Assembly: GCA_017643165.1 (NCBI GenBank)
Contig: JAEPNY010000002.1
Location: 934,979-998,978, forward strand
Reading direction: 5' to 3'
Source: Psychroserpens sp.
GTDB taxonomy: Bacteria; Bacteroidota; Bacteroidia; Flavobacteriales; Flavobacteriaceae
Length of the DNA: 64,000 nucleotides
In this document: one piece after another, positions 39,417 through 48,724 of the stretch
How the letters are laid out: each line of letters opens with the position of its first letter
How positions within the stretch are numbered: position 1 is the first letter of the stretch
Translations under genes and position numbers: made by a program
The notes under the pieces: model-generated
Databases searched by the model: none
What the model was told of the DNA's origin: nothing
What the model saw: only the letters and a program-made list of their open reading frames with translations

Positions 39417-40592
39417 ATGAAGCAATTTTTACTTTCAGCAGTACTTCTTCTGGTACTAACATCTTGTAGCGGAAGAAAACAAATTGAGAAAGCCATTAGT
39501 CATGGAAACTATGACTTAGCTATCAATGAAGCATTACGCAAACTTGAAAACAATAAAGACAGAAAGCGTAAGCAACAATTTATTGTGATGTTAGAGGATG
39601 CCTATTACAAGGTCTTAGAGGAAGACTTGAATAATATTGCGCATTTAAAAAAAGACGGTAATCCAGAACAGTACAAAACTATCTATGAGTTGTACATGGA
39701 TTTAGATGCGAGACAGAATGCAATTAAGCGCGTATTACCACTTAAAGTTAACGGAAGATCACTTCAGTTTAAATTCAATGATTACTCAATTGAAATCGTA
39801 GATTATAGATATAAGACTTCAGAATATTTAATTGACGTAGGTATAACTTTATTAGATTCTGATAATAAATACGATGCTAGAGATGCCTATGCCATTTTTC
39901 AGTATATCGAACAGATAAATCCAAACTTTGAGGAAACTCGAGAACTATTAAGTGAAGCCCATGAAAAAGGTATTGATCATGTTATTGTCTCACTTGATAA
40001 TCAAACTCATCAAATTCTACCTCAACAGTTAGAAGCAGATCTCCTAAATTTTGACACTTATGGATTAAATACACTTTGGACCAATTATCACGTGAATCCA
40101 ATAGAGGGTCAGACTTATGATTTTGCGATGCAACTTAATCTTAAGCGAATCAATGTGTCTCCAGAACAACTCAATAGATCACAGTTATTAAGACAAAGGG
40201 ATATTATTGATGGTTGGGAATATTTAAGAGATGAGAACGGACAAGTTGTGGTTGACAGTCTTGGTAACAAGACCAAGATTGATAGAGTTGTAAATGTACG
40301 CGCAAGATATTTCGAGGTACAACAATTAAAATCGACACAGGTAATTGCCGATGTTGTTTTTACAGATCTTAGAACTAATCAAATTATTGACACATTCAGT
40401 ATTGATAGTGGATTTACTTTTGAGCATGTGTTTGCAACCTTTAGAGGTGATATAAGAGCCTTAAATCGTAGAGAAAGAGCCTTAACACGAGTAGGTCGTA
40501 CAGGATTTCCAACCGATGCGCAAATGGTTTACGATACAGGTGAAGATCTAAAACTTCAATGGAAAAATATCATCAACGCTTATACACTATAG
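39417..40592 (+). CDS. lipoprotein of unknown function with helical-repeat N-terminal half
   Basis: This 391-aa protein has a lipobox (LVLTSC, Cys18). Residues 20-115 are helical and look TPR-like (IEKAISHGNYDLAINEALRK, LENNKDRKRKQQFIVMLEDA); the rest is mixed alpha/beta with a conserved-looking LNLKRINVSPEQLNRSQLL and a C-terminal RALTRVGRTGFPTDAQMV. Proteins like this appear widely in Flavobacteriia with no known function. It probably sits in the outer membrane or periplasm. It is a single gene ending in a strong hairpin. Confidence 0.7.
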   Translation: MKQFLLSAVLLLVLTSCSGRKQIEKAISHGNYDLAINEALRKLENNKDRKRKQQFIVMLEDAYYKVLEEDLNNIAHLKKDGNPEQYKTIYELYMDLDARQNAIKRVLPLKVNGRSLQFKFNDYSIEIVDYRYKTSEYLIDVGITLLDSDNKYDARDAYAIFQYIEQINPNFEETRELLSEAHEKGIDHVIVSLDNQTHQILPQQLEADLLNFDTYGLNTLWTNYHVNPIEGQTYDFAMQLNLKRINVSPEQLNRSQLLRQRDIIDGWEYLRDENGQVVVDSLGNKTKIDRVVNVRARYFEVQQLKSTQVIADVVFTDLRTNQIIDTFSIDSGFTFEHVFATFRGDIRALNRRERALTRVGRTGFPTDAQMVYDTGEDLKLQWKNIINAYTL

Positions 40593-40617
40593 AAGCAGTT
40601 GATTCCATTATACATAT

Positions 40618-40648
40618 GAACTCCTAAGATCGTTAATCTTAGGAGTTC
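40618..40648. terminator. strong terminator between lipoprotein and AraC genes
   Basis: A perfect 13-bp stem (GAACTCCTAAGAT / ATCTTAGGAGTTC) with a 5-nt loop lies between convergent genes. The T-rich tail on the plus strand is interrupted (TGCTTTT). Confidence 0.82.
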
Positions 40649-40653
40649 TGCTT

Positions 40654-41568
40654 TTAATTAAATGACCTTCTAAATTCAATAGGAGACATTTCTGTTTTCG
40701 CTTTAAACAGTTTAGAGAACGAAGCTGGTTGTTCAAATCCCAATTGATAAGCTATTTCGCTTACCGATTGATTTGTAGATGAAAGATCCAACTTGGCTTT
40801 CTCTATCAACTTGTCGTGAATATGCTGTTGTGTACTTTGCCCTGTTAATGATTTAAGCAAATTACTAAGATAATTTGGCGATAGGTGCAATTGCTCACTT
40901 ACACCTTGAACCGTTGGCAATCCTTTATCTACTAAATCAGCATCCTTAAAGCAAGACTCCAAATAGGATTCCAATTGCTCCAACACCCTATGATTGGTAA
41001 TTTTTCTGGTAATAAACTGGCGTTCATAAAATCGTTCGGCATAATTTAAAAGCAACTCTAATTGCGATAAAACAATTTTCTGACTAAACTTATCAATATT
41101 AGATTGATATTCTTTTTCGATATTCTTTAAAATCTCAATCATACGTTGTTCTTCCTTTTCAGAAAGAAATAATGCCTCATTTATCGCGTAATCAAAGAAG
41201 CCATACTGTTTTATCTGTTTTGCCAAAGAGGAATTCCATAAAAAATCTGGATGTACCAATAATAAAAAACCAGTTGGACTTCCTTGAATATTAGGATTAT
41301 CTCCTAAGCTCAACACTTGTTTTGGTGCAATAAATGTCATCACCCCTTCATCAAAATCATAAGCTTGCTGTCCATAATAAAATTTATATGGAATATTTCG
41401 CTTTAGCCCAATTGTATAATAATCTTGGGTCCATTTCATATCAGTAATATGAGAAGGATACGAGACTTGACTGTAATCTACCAAACTGATCAACGGATGC
41501 TCTGGTGCACCAAGATTGGCAAATTTATGATAGTCTCCTACTTTCTTAAATCGATGCATTGTTTTCAT
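40654..41568 (-). CDS. AraC-family transcriptional regulator
   Basis: This 304-aa regulator has an N-terminal cupin-like sensing part and a C-terminal AraC/XylS double helix-turn-helix (about 205-304: EQLHLSPNYLSNLLKSLTGQ, then SVSEIAYQLGFEQPASFSKL and EMSPIEFRRSF). It lies 52 nt downstream of the SDR gene on the same strand and probably responds to a metabolite linked to that enzyme. The inducer is unknown. Confidence 0.92.
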   Translation of the reverse strand: MKTMHRFKKVGDYHKFANLGAPEHPLISLVDYSQVSYPSHITDMKWTQDYYTIGLKRNIPYKFYYGQQAYDFDEGVMTFIAPKQVLSLGDNPNIQGSPTGFLLLVHPDFLWNSSLAKQIKQYGFFDYAINEALFLSEKEEQRMIEILKNIEKEYQSNIDKFSQKIVLSQLELLLNYAERFYERQFITRKITNHRVLEQLESYLESCFKDADLVDKGLPTVQGVSEQLHLSPNYLSNLLKSLTGQSTQQHIHDKLIEKAKLDLSSTNQSVSEIAYQLGFEQPASFSKLFKAKTEMSPIEFRRSFN

Positions 41569-41620
41569 ATCTCTAAAGTTAAAGAAAGAATCGAACTATT
41601 ACTAGTCCGATTTCTATTTA

Positions 41621-42376
41621 CTAAACCAGCATTCCGCCCGATACTTCAATGCGTTGTCCATTAATCCAGCCTGCACGTTCAGAGCATAAAAAAGCAACCG
41701 TTCCACCAACATCCTCGGCTTCTCCTACTCGTCCAAGTGCGGTTATACTTGCGATCATAGTGCTTTTTTCAGGGTCTTTATTACTACCTCCAGCGAAATC
41801 GGTCGCTATGGCTCCAGGTGCTATTACATTAGCAGTGATTTTACGACTTCCTAATTCTTTTGCTAAGTAACGTGTAAATACTTCTAAGCCGCCTTTCATA
41901 ATAGCATAGGCTGACATTCCTGGCAAACTAAATCTTGCAAGTCCACTTGAGATATTTATAATCCTACCACCTTCATTTAAAAAAGGTAATGCTGCTTGCG
42001 TTAAGAAATAAGCACTTCTTAAATGAATATTCATCATGTCATCAAATTGCGATTCTGAGGTATCAGCAATAAGATTAAACGTTCCAGTTCCTGCATTATT
42101 TATTAAGAAATCAAAGTTCGTGCTGTTATATTCCTGTTTTAAATAGGACGTGAGATTGGTTACTAATGCTTTAGCCTCATTTGGATTATTGGCGTCATAT
42201 GGAAATGCTTTTGCATTCTGACCTAATTGTTTGATCAATGAAATAACTTCATCGGCACTTTTTTGATTTGAATGATAGGTGAAGATGATATCCACCCCAT
42301 CTTTAGCCAAGTTAATGGCCATGTCACGCCCTAATCCACGACTTCCTCCCGTAATTACTGCTATTTTCTGTTTCAT
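41621..42376 (-). CDS. short-chain dehydrogenase/reductase next to AraC
   Basis: This 251-aa classical SDR has the cofactor motif TGGSRGLGRDMA, NNAGTGTF, the catalytic Ser (NISSGLARFS), the YAIMK version of YxxxK, and the C-terminal GWINGQRIEVSGGM of FabG-like enzymes. Arg after TGGS suggests NADP(H) preference. Its position before an AraC regulator gene suggests controlled expression. The ATG is preceded on the minus strand by CATCTTTG, one base off the TAnnTTTG box. Confidence 0.92.
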   Translation of the reverse strand: MKQKIAVITGGSRGLGRDMAINLAKDGVDIIFTYHSNQKSADEVISLIKQLGQNAKAFPYDANNPNEAKALVTNLTSYLKQEYNSTNFDFLINNAGTGTFNLIADTSESQFDDMMNIHLRSAYFLTQAALPFLNEGGRIINISSGLARFSLPGMSAYAIMKGGLEVFTRYLAKELGSRKITANVIAPGAIATDFAGGSNKDPEKSTMIASITALGRVGEAEDVGGTVAFLCSERAGWINGQRIEVSGGMLV

Positions 42377-42483
42377 AATTGTATTGTTTTAATGTTACAA
42401 TGCAAAGATGAAACGTAATTACTGTATACAATTGTCTGAATCTACCGATAACTTGTCCAAATCTATTTTCGCCTATATGTTCT

Positions 42484-43191
42484 CTATTCTTTTACAAACA
42501 CCATACAATGTTGCCAAGGGAGATTATCGATGTTTTCTTTTAAGTCGAATCCAGATGCTTTAAATTCTCTTACTGCTTGTGCTTCGGTCATTTTATGAAG
42601 ACGTTTAATTGGAACCGATGCATCTTCTCCTCGATACTCTATAAGGTAGATCTGACCATTGGGTTTAAGCGCTGAATATATGGATGTCAACATTTCCTTT
42701 GGATAACTAAATTCATGATACACATCAACCATAAGGATTTTATCTATAGAATTCTCTGGTAAATTAACGGTTTGTTCTGCGCCTTGAATTGTAATTACAT
42801 TAGAAACTTTTTCGGTGTCTTTTTTGACATCAATAGCCATTAACATTTCGGGTTGGATATCTACAGCATAAACGATACCCTCTTTTGCTAAAGGTGCCAT
42901 TTTAAAAACGTGATAACCAGAACCAGCGCCTATATCAGCAATAACATCAGTAGCGGAAATACGCATATTTTTTATCAGTTTAGACGTCTTTTCTTCTTCT
43001 TCGCGCTCTGAACGCTCTAACCAATTTATACCTTGAAATCCCATAACGTATGCAATTTCACGTCCCATATACCATTTTCCGATACCATTTACATCTCCAG
43101 ACTTGAAGACGTAATCCGCTTTCTGAGCATATGATTGTTCACTAAAAACGACCAATATACTTATAAGCATTACGAGTGTAATCCTTTTCAT
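42484..43191 (-). CDS. class I SAM-dependent methyltransferase with a signal peptide
   Basis: This 235-aa protein starts with a typical signal peptide (MKRITLVMLISILVVFSEQSYAQ). A class I methyltransferase domain follows: motif I VIADIGAGSGYHVFKMA (GAGSG at 88-92), motif II acidic residue in YAVDIQPEMLM, and later SIDKILMVDVYHEF and LKPNGQIYLIEY. An export signal on a SAM-dependent enzyme is odd because SAM is cytosolic. Such proteins nevertheless recur in Bacteroidota and Planctomycetes. The substrate is unknown. The ATG at 43189-43191 gives a better signal peptide than the one three codons earlier. Confidence 0.85.
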   Translation of the reverse strand: MKRITLVMLISILVVFSEQSYAQKADYVFKSGDVNGIGKWYMGREIAYVMGFQGINWLERSEREEEEKTSKLIKNMRISATDVIADIGAGSGYHVFKMAPLAKEGIVYAVDIQPEMLMAIDVKKDTEKVSNVITIQGAEQTVNLPENSIDKILMVDVYHEFSYPKEMLTSIYSALKPNGQIYLIEYRGEDASVPIKRLHKMTEAQAVREFKASGFDLKENIDNLPWQHCMVFVKE

Positions 43192-43266
43192 AACCTGCAA
43201 TTTTTATGCTAAGTTAAAGGATATTAAAGCGCTTTGAGTACGCTTTAACGCTGTTCTAACAAAAAA

Positions 43267-43650
43267 CTATATGTAGCGTTGTAGATCTATATCATTAATA
43301 GAACCATGTGACGCATGAGCGACTGTAATCCCATTTTTAATGACTAATAATTGTGGTGATTGGTGAACAACCTGAAACTTATAACCTGTTTCATTAGATA
43401 CGTCGCGATAACTCAAAAGATCGAGGTAATACAAATCTGCTTGCATATCTAAATCAAACTGCTCAATAAATTGATTCATGACCATACGGCTAATTCCGCA
43501 ACGAGTAGAGTGTTTGAAAATAATTTGAGTTTTAGTTAAAGAACGCCTTTCGATAACGTCAAGTTGCTCAACTTGAGTTAGTGGTTGCCACGGCAATACC
43601 TTTTCTTCTTTTGGTTCGGTAGTACCAAAAATATTTTTAAAAAATCCCAT
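43267..43650 (-). CDS. ytxJ: YtxJ-family bacillithiol-system thioredoxin-fold protein
   Basis: This 127-aa protein has a thioredoxin fold with a single active-site Cys51 in the motif STRCGISRM, the hallmark of YtxJ (DUF2847, monothiol bacilliredoxin-like). It probably reduces mixed disulfides formed with low-molecular-weight thiols such as bacillithiol, which several Bacteroidota make. It has no signal peptide. It lies upstream of clpB in the opposite direction, a gap of about 200 nt in which I found no palindrome I could assign. Confidence 0.88.
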   Translation of the reverse strand: MGFFKNIFGTTEPKEEKVLPWQPLTQVEQLDVIERRSLTKTQIIFKHSTRCGISRMVMNQFIEQFDLDMQADLYYLDLLSYRDVSNETGYKFQVVHQSPQLLVIKNGITVAHASHGSINDIDLQRYI

Positions 43651-43849
43651 AGTTCAATAAATCTTGAGGTCTCGTTGTCAATTTAATAACATTTAAGTCG
43701 TTGTGCATCTCATTCCTTACATTCTGACTAATCGTCATCTCAAAATGCACGAAATCAGTCATTTTGTCGTTTATTTTCTATCTCCTTTAAATGGTAAGGT
43801 ATTTGACAATAGTTACGAAAATACGAATTAAAAAAATTGTTTTACATAT

Positions 43850-46459
43850 ATGAATTTTAATAATTATACCATAAAATCTCAAGAGGCTATTCAACAAGCA
43901 CAGCAGCTTGCGCAGTCTATGGGACATCAGCAAATTGAAAATGAGCACATCATTGAGGCTATTTTTCAAGTTGATGAAAATGTACTTCCGTTTTTGCTTA
44001 AAAAGCTCAATGTTAACGTTGAAGTATTGAAGTTAGCTTTGGATAAGCAATTACAAAGTTTCTCAAAGGTTTCCGGTGCTGATCTTATGATATCGAGAGA
44101 TGCGAGCAAAGCCTTGAACGAAGCATTAATAATTGCCAAGAAAATGAACGATGATTTCGTATCAATTGAGCACTTAATTCTTGCAATTCTAAAGTCTGAA
44201 AGTAAAATTGCTCAAATGTTGAAGGATCAAGGCGTTACAGAGAAAGGATTAAAAGCCGCTATTGACGAATTACGCAAAGGTGATCGTGTGACCTCACAAA
44301 GTCAAGAAGACACCTATAATTCACTAAACAAATATGCAAAGAACTTAAACCAACTGGCAAAAGATGGAAAATTAGACCCTGTTATTGGACGCGACGAGGA
44401 AATTAGACGTATACTTCAAATTTTGTCACGACGTACTAAGAATAATCCTATCCTTGTTGGGGAACCAGGTACAGGTAAAACGGCTATCGCTGAAGGACTA
44501 GCTCATAGAATCGTTGATGGTGATATACCAGAAAACTTAATAGATAAACAAATTTATGCTTTAGATATGGGTGCGCTTATTGCGGGTGCTAAATTTAAAG
44601 GAGAATTTGAAGAGCGACTTAAGGCAGTGATTAAGGAAGTTACGACTAGTGAAGGTGATATCGTTCTGTTTATTGATGAGATCCATACCTTGGTTGGCGC
44701 TGGTGGCGGACAAGGTGCAATGGATGCAGCAAATATTCTTAAACCTGCACTGGCAAGAGGCGAATTGAGAGCTGTTGGTGCTACCACCTTAGATGAATAT
44801 CAGAAGTATTTTGAAAAGGACAAAGCCTTAGAACGACGATTCCAAAAAGTAATGGTCGATGAACCAGATACGGAAAGTGCTATTTCAATCTTAAGAGGAA
44901 TTAAAGAGAAATACGAAACACATCATAAAGTACGCATTAAAGATGAAGCGATCATTGGCGCTGTTGAGCTTTCCGAACGCTATATTACAAATCGTTTTCT
45001 TCCAGATAAAGCCATTGACTTAATGGATGAAGCGGCTTCTAAACTTCGGATGGAGATTAATTCCAAGCCAGAAGAATTAGATGTCTTAGATCGAAAAGTA
45101 ATGCAACTAGAGATCGAAATTGAAGCGATCAAACGTGAAAAGGATGAAACCAAGTTGAAATCTCTACGTTCGGATCTTGCCAATCTAAAAGAAGAACGTA
45201 ATGAAGTCAATGCGAAATGGAAAAGTGAAAAAGAGGTCGTTGACAATATTCAAAATATAAAGTCGAATATTGAAGATTATAAAATAGAGGCCGAACGGGC
45301 CGAACGTGAAGGTGACTACGGAAAAGTAGCTGAAATTCGCTACGGAAAAATAAAAGAAGCCCAAGAATCATTAGAAGTACTTCAAAAAGAACTTCAGAAA
45401 AATCAGAGTGATAACTCCTTGATAAAAGAGGAAGTTACCTTTGATGATATCGCTGAAGTTGTTGCCAAATGGACTGGTATTCCAGTAACTAAAATGGTTC
45501 AAAGTGAACGTGAAAAATTACTAAAACTAGAAGACGAGCTTCATAAACGTGTCGTTGGTCAAGAAGAAGCTATTACCGCAGTTAGTGATGCCGTTCGTAG
45601 ATCACGTGCAGGATTACAAAATCCTCAAAAACCTGTTGGAACCTTTTTATTTCTTGGTACCACTGGAGTAGGTAAAACAGAATTGGCTAAAGCTTTAGCA
45701 GAATATCTATTTGATGACGAAAATGCGATGACGCGCATTGATATGAGTGAATATCAAGAACGTCATGCGGTTAGTAGACTAGTTGGTGCACCTCCTGGCT
45801 ATGTTGGATATGATGAAGGCGGGCAACTTACTGAAGCAGTGAGAAGAAAACCGTATTCAGTAGTGTTATTAGATGAAATAGAAAAAGCACATCCTGATAC
45901 TTTTAATATTCTTCTTCAAGTTTTAGACGAAGGGCGTTTAACAGATAATAAAGGACGTGTTGCTGATTTTAAGAATACAATCATAATTATGACTTCCAAT
46001 ATGGGAAGCCATATCATCCAGGAGCGTTTAGAAGCAATCAGTGATATCGATACGGCGATGGAAGCTGCCAAAGTGGATGTTTTAGGATTGTTGAAACAAA
46101 ACATTCGTCCTGAATTCTTAAATCGAATTGACGATACGATAATGTTTACACCATTAACGAAAGCAAACATTAAATCAATTGTAGGCTTACAATTGAAAGG
46201 CGTGCAAAAAATGATTGCTAAACAAGGTATTACATTTGATTCGACGCCTGAAGCCATAGACTATTTATCTGAGCGTGGATTTAATCCAGAATATGGCGCA
46301 AGACCCGTTAAACGTGTAATTCAAAAAGAGGTGCTTAACGCCTTAAGTAAGGAGATATTATCAGGTAAAATAACAACCGACAGTATCATATTGTTGGATG
46401 CATTTGACGATCAACTTGTGTTTAGAAATGAAGCAAGTTTCGTTTCAGAAGAATTTTAA
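43850..46459 (+). CDS. clpB: ATP-dependent disaggregase ClpB
   Basis: This 869-aa Hsp100 hexamer extracts proteins from aggregates together with DnaK. It has the N-terminal Clp_N repeats (1-145), AAA1 with Walker A GEPGTGKT (204-211), Walker [15 protein letters not shown], the long coiled-coil middle domain (about 410-530) that ClpA and ClpC lack, and AAA2 with GTTGVGKT (about 605), [13 protein letters not shown] and [12 protein letters not shown]. The coiled-coil length identifies it as ClpB rather than ClpC. No CIRCE element is seen upstream. It is a single gene followed by a long-loop hairpin. Confidence 0.97.
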   Translation: MNFNNYTIKSQEAIQQAQQLAQSMGHQQIENEHIIEAIFQVDENVLPFLLKKLNVNVEVLKLALDKQLQSFSKVSGADLMISRDASKALNEALIIAKKMNDDFVSIEHLILAILKSESKIAQMLKDQGVTEKGLKAAIDELRKGDRVTSQSQEDTYNSLNKYAKNLNQLAKDGKLDPVIGRDEEIRRILQILSRRTKNNPILVGEPGTGKTAIAEGLAHRIVDGDIPENLIDKQIYALDMGALIAGAKFKGEFEERLKAVIKEVTTSEGDIVLFIDEIHTLVGAGGGQGAMDAANILKPALARGELRAVGATTLDEYQKYFEKDKALERRFQKVMVDEPDTESAISILRGIKEKYETHHKVRIKDEAIIGAVELSERYITNRFLPDKAIDLMDEAASKLRMEINSKPEELDVLDRKVMQLEIEIEAIKREKDETKLKSLRSDLANLKEERNEVNAKWKSEKEVVDNIQNIKSNIEDYKIEAERAEREGDYGKVAEIRYGKIKEAQESLEVLQKELQKNQSDNSLIKEEVTFDDIAEVVAKWTGIPVTKMVQSEREKLLKLEDELHKRVVGQEEAITAVSDAVRRSRAGLQNPQKPVGTFLFLGTTGVGKTELAKALAEYLFDDENAMTRIDMSEYQERHAVSRLVGAPPGYVGYDEGGQLTEAVRRKPYSVVLLDEIEKAHPDTFNILLQVLDEGRLTDNKGRVADFKNTIIIMTSNMGSHIIQERLEAISDIDTAMEAAKVDVLGLLKQNIRPEFLNRIDDTIMFTPLTKANIKSIVGLQLKGVQKMIAKQGITFDSTPEAIDYLSERGFNPEYGARPVKRVIQKEVLNALSKEILSGKITTDSIILLDAFDDQLVFRNEASFVSEEF

Positions 46460-46516
46460 TAATTGCTGCTGTAACAATTTTCTATTACAACAGTCTTTTA
46501 AGTGGTTGGTTAGTGG

Positions 46517-46558
46517 AAAGCAACGTAAGTTCCTAAGTTTTGGAGCAAGCGTTGCTTT
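46517..46558 (+). terminator. probable terminator of clpB
   Basis: AAAGCAACG pairs with CGTTGCTTT around a 24-nt loop, followed by TTTC. The large loop lowers confidence. Confidence 0.6.
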
Positions 46559-46598
46559 TCGATTTTTAATCTATTACCATTTTTTTTAATAATAATAT

Positions 46599-46612
46599 AT
46601 ACCATTCGGTAT
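46599..46612. promoter_or_regulatory. TetR operator O1 (before tetR-like gene)
   Basis: ATACC-ATTC-GGTAT is an inverted repeat with 5-bp arms and a 4-bp spacer. It ends 6 bp before the -7 box of the TetR-family gene (46619-46626), so binding would block its promoter. The same half-sites and spacing occur at 47246-47265. Confidence 0.75.
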
Positions 46613-46618
46613 TTTTTA

Positions 46619-46626
46619 TATCTTTG
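46619..46626 (+). promoter_or_regulatory. -7 promoter box of the TetR-family gene
   Basis: TATCTTTG matches TAnnTTTG exactly, 8 nt before the ATG at 46635. The expected -33 region overlaps operator O1. Confidence 0.65.
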
Positions 46627-46634
46627 TCACACTT

Positions 46635-47231
46635 ATGCAAACAAAAGCCGATCTTACAAAGGAGTTTATTCTTGAAACTGTCGCACCAATTTTTAATAAA
46701 AATGGGTATGCCGCCACTAGTATGAGTGATATTACTAAAGCGACAGGATTAACAAAAGGCGCTATATACGGAAATTTCAAAAATAAAGAGGCTCTAGCAA
46801 TAGCAGCATTTAAGTATAATGTAAAACAGCTCTTGCAGTTTATAGGTCGTCATTTAGAACTTAGTGATTCACCTATTCAAAAATTATTTCTCATTTCCGA
46901 TTTCTATCGTAATTATTACAATATCAGTCAACAACTTGGTGGTTGCCCTATATTGAATATTGGTGTAGATGCCAATCATCAGAACTCCTTATTATTAGAT
47001 AACGTACGTTCAATTATTGAGAAGATTCAAGATCAACTAGCAACGCTAATTGAAAACGGAATAGAAGCTGGTGAAATTTCTTCTGAGATTAATGCCATGC
47101 ATTACGCAAAACGAATTGACACAATGATTCAAGGTGCAGTCTTTATGACGTATACGATGGATGACGAGTTTTATATGAAAGATGCGATGAATCAAATTGA
47201 CCAATTAATACATAACGAATTAAAAAAATAA
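46635..47231 (+). CDS. TetR/AcrR-family transcriptional repressor
   Basis: This 198-aa repressor has a typical N-terminal helix-turn-helix (residues about 6-55: FILETVAPIFNKNGYAATSM, SDITKATGLTKGAIYGNFKN). A C-terminal ligand-binding domain follows, with GGCPILNIGVDANHQNSLLL. Two near-identical inverted repeats of the ATACC-N4-GGTAT type flank it, one before its own promoter and one before the thioesterase that follows, so it probably represses both. The ligand is likely an acyl-CoA, fatty acid or a toxic compound, but this is inference. Confidence 0.92.
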   Translation: MQTKADLTKEFILETVAPIFNKNGYAATSMSDITKATGLTKGAIYGNFKNKEALAIAAFKYNVKQLLQFIGRHLELSDSPIQKLFLISDFYRNYYNISQQLGGCPILNIGVDANHQNSLLLDNVRSIIEKIQDQLATLIENGIEAGEISSEINAMHYAKRIDTMIQGAVFMTYTMDDEFYMKDAMNQIDQLIHNELKK

Positions 47232-47245
47232 ATATTTTTACCTAT

Positions 47246-47265
47246 AATATACCTTTTGGTATATT
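47246..47265. promoter_or_regulatory. TetR operator O2 (before thioesterase)
   Basis: AATATACC-TTTT-GGTATATT is a perfect inverted repeat with 8-bp arms and a 4-bp spacer in the gap between the TetR gene and the thioesterase start at 47283. It shares ATACC-N4-GGTAT with O1. Confidence 0.8.
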
Positions 47266-47282
47266 TTATAAATCAAAATAAT

Positions 47283-47771
47283 ATGCCCTTACCAAACGTT
47301 GTATCAAGCACCACTAAAATTAGATTTCAGGATTGCGATCCATTCAATCATCTTAATAATGGCAGTTATATTAATTACTTCGTAAATCATCGAGAAGACC
47401 AACTCATCAAGCATTACAATATAGATATATATGATATGGCAAAAACTATTGGCATAAGCTGGGTTACGGGAAGTAATCAAATTGCATATTTAAGACCTGC
47501 CTTTCTAATGGAAACTGTCAATATCGAATCACAACTTATTGCCTACAATGACAGTGAGATTAAAGTTGAAATGCGCATGTATGACGAACATAGAACGCAA
47601 TTAAAAGCTGTACTGTGGAGTGTTTTCGTGCATTTTGATTTAGTAAAACAGAAACGCGCACAACATCGTTCATCTGAGATGCAACTTTTCGAAGCCATCT
47701 ACAATCCTATAGATACAGAAATATTTGAAGAACGTATACAACATTTAAAACTTCAGAAAGTCCTGGTATAA
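47283..47771 (+). CDS. acyl-CoA thioesterase-like hotdog protein
   Basis: This 162-aa hotdog-fold protein of the 4HBT group starts at the ATG at 47283; the frame can also be read from a TTG at 47256, but that codon lies inside operator O2. The motif RFQDCDPFNHLNNGSYINYF carries the active-site Asp of the family. It probably hydrolyses acyl-CoA esters; the substrate is unknown. Its location directly behind a TetR gene with a perfect operator between them suggests the pair responds to a fatty-acid-like ligand. Confidence 0.88.
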   Translation: MPLPNVVSSTTKIRFQDCDPFNHLNNGSYINYFVNHREDQLIKHYNIDIYDMAKTIGISWVTGSNQIAYLRPAFLMETVNIESQLIAYNDSEIKVEMRMYDEHRTQLKAVLWSVFVHFDLVKQKRAQHRSSEMQLFEAIYNPIDTEIFEERIQHLKLQKVLV

Positions 47772-47773
47772 TA

Positions 47774-47804
47774 AAAAAGAGTCGCTTACTAAGCGACTCT
47801 TTTT
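47774..47804. terminator. bidirectional terminator between thioesterase and ompW-like genes
   Basis: A perfect 14-bp stem (AAAAAGAGTCGCTT / AAGCGACTCTTTTT) with an ACT loop sits between convergent genes and has T tracts both ways. Confidence 0.92.
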
Positions 47805-47828
47805 AGCTATGTAATCAATTACTAAAAG

Positions 47829-48452
47829 TTAAAACTTTAACCCAACTCCTAGTCCAACGATTAATGGATTAATTTCAACTTCGACATCAGGCGCATTATC
47901 AACAGAAACATCCGTTTTTAGCCATAATTTTTTGATGTCCAAGTTTAAGAACCACTTCTCATTTAAATTGTAATCAACACCTGTTTGCACTGAGAACCCA
48001 AATCCGTTTTCATATTCAATACTGCTGAAATCACCTTCATCAACACCATAGAATATGGTATAGTTTACACCAGCACCAACGTAAGGTTTAAAATCATTCG
48101 CATAAAAATGATACTGTAAGTTTAAGGTTGGTGGTAATAACCATACGTGACCTAGATCTGGTCCATTTTCAATTTCAACGTTATGTTTTGCTGTCCCTAA
48201 TATCAATTCGGCCGCAATATTCTTATTAAAGAAATACGTAAAATCTAATTCAGGTGTAAATGCGGTTGAAATATCTACATCAGCAAGAGGAATGTCGTCA
48301 TCGGCTGAAGGGATAACAGAAATAATGCGAAAACGTGCTTGCCATTTAGAGTAAGACGTATCATCATTAGAAGAGGTGCTCGCATCTTGTGCACTTACAT
48401 TAGAAAATGATAAAACAGCGAAAGCTAAGATTGTAAAAAGTATGTTTTTCAT
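47829..48452 (-). CDS. ompW: OmpW-family outer membrane beta-barrel protein
   Basis: This 207-aa protein has a signal peptide (MKNILFTILAFAVLSFSNVSAQ) and OmpW features: WQARFRIISVIPSADD near the mature N-terminus, FTPELDFTYFFNKNIAAEL, LPPTLNLQYHF and the conserved NLDIKKLWLKTDV. It ends in Phe (LGVGLKF), as outer-membrane barrels inserted by BamA do. OmpW forms a small 8-stranded barrel for hydrophobic solutes. The start at 48450-48452 fits the signal peptide; the frame opens 20 codons earlier across the promoter. A -7 box and an FNR-like palindrome lie upstream. Confidence 0.92.
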   Translation of the reverse strand: MKNILFTILAFAVLSFSNVSAQDASTSSNDDTSYSKWQARFRIISVIPSADDDIPLADVDISTAFTPELDFTYFFNKNIAAELILGTAKHNVEIENGPDLGHVWLLPPTLNLQYHFYANDFKPYVGAGVNYTIFYGVDEGDFSSIEYENGFGFSVQTGVDYNLNEKWFLNLDIKKLWLKTDVSVDNAPDVEVEINPLIVGLGVGLKF

Positions 48453-48475
48453 GTGTGTAAATTTTAATATTTCTA

Positions 48476-48483
48476 CAAAATTA
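48476..48483 (-). promoter_or_regulatory. -7 promoter box of ompW
   Basis: The minus-strand TAATTTTG matches TAnnTTTG, 23 nt before the ATG. There is no TTG at the -33 distance. Confidence 0.55.
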
Positions 48484-48505
48484 TTTCGAAAATAAATCAC
48501 CTGAT

Positions 48506-48519
48506 ATGACAAAAGTCAT
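48506..48519. promoter_or_regulatory. FNR/CRP-like palindrome upstream of ompW
   Basis: ATGAC-AAAA-GTCAT is a perfect inverted repeat with the 5-4-5 geometry of FNR-type sites. Its centre (48512.5) lies about 41-42 bp upstream of the transcription start expected from the ompW -7 box, the usual spot for a class II activator. The binding protein is inferred, not seen. Confidence 0.45.
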
Positions 48520-48724
48520 TGTTGAAAATTTCGATTATTGAAATTTATTGAAACTTATTACTTATTACATGCGATTATTATTTAAAATGCTGTTTATTAG
48601 TATTTTACATAAATTTATATTTGATTTTTCTGTACGTTGATCAACTAAGATTTCATAATTTTTTTTGCACACTGTAACAATTTTTATTTTACACCTACTT
48701 ATTGGCAATACAAAACCAGTAGTT

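Noticed and set aside
43651..43849. Possible heat-shock operator upstream of clpB (searched for CIRCE and TGACA-type repeats)
   Set aside because: No CIRCE (TTAGCACTC-N9-GAGTGCTAA) and no convincing inverted repeat; TCAGTCATTTTGTCG is only loosely symmetric.
48537..48556. Direct repeat ATTGAAATTT/ATTGAAACTT between ompW and the TraB-like gene
   Set aside because: Two short AT-rich copies only; likely chance in AT-rich DNA, and no link to a known regulator.
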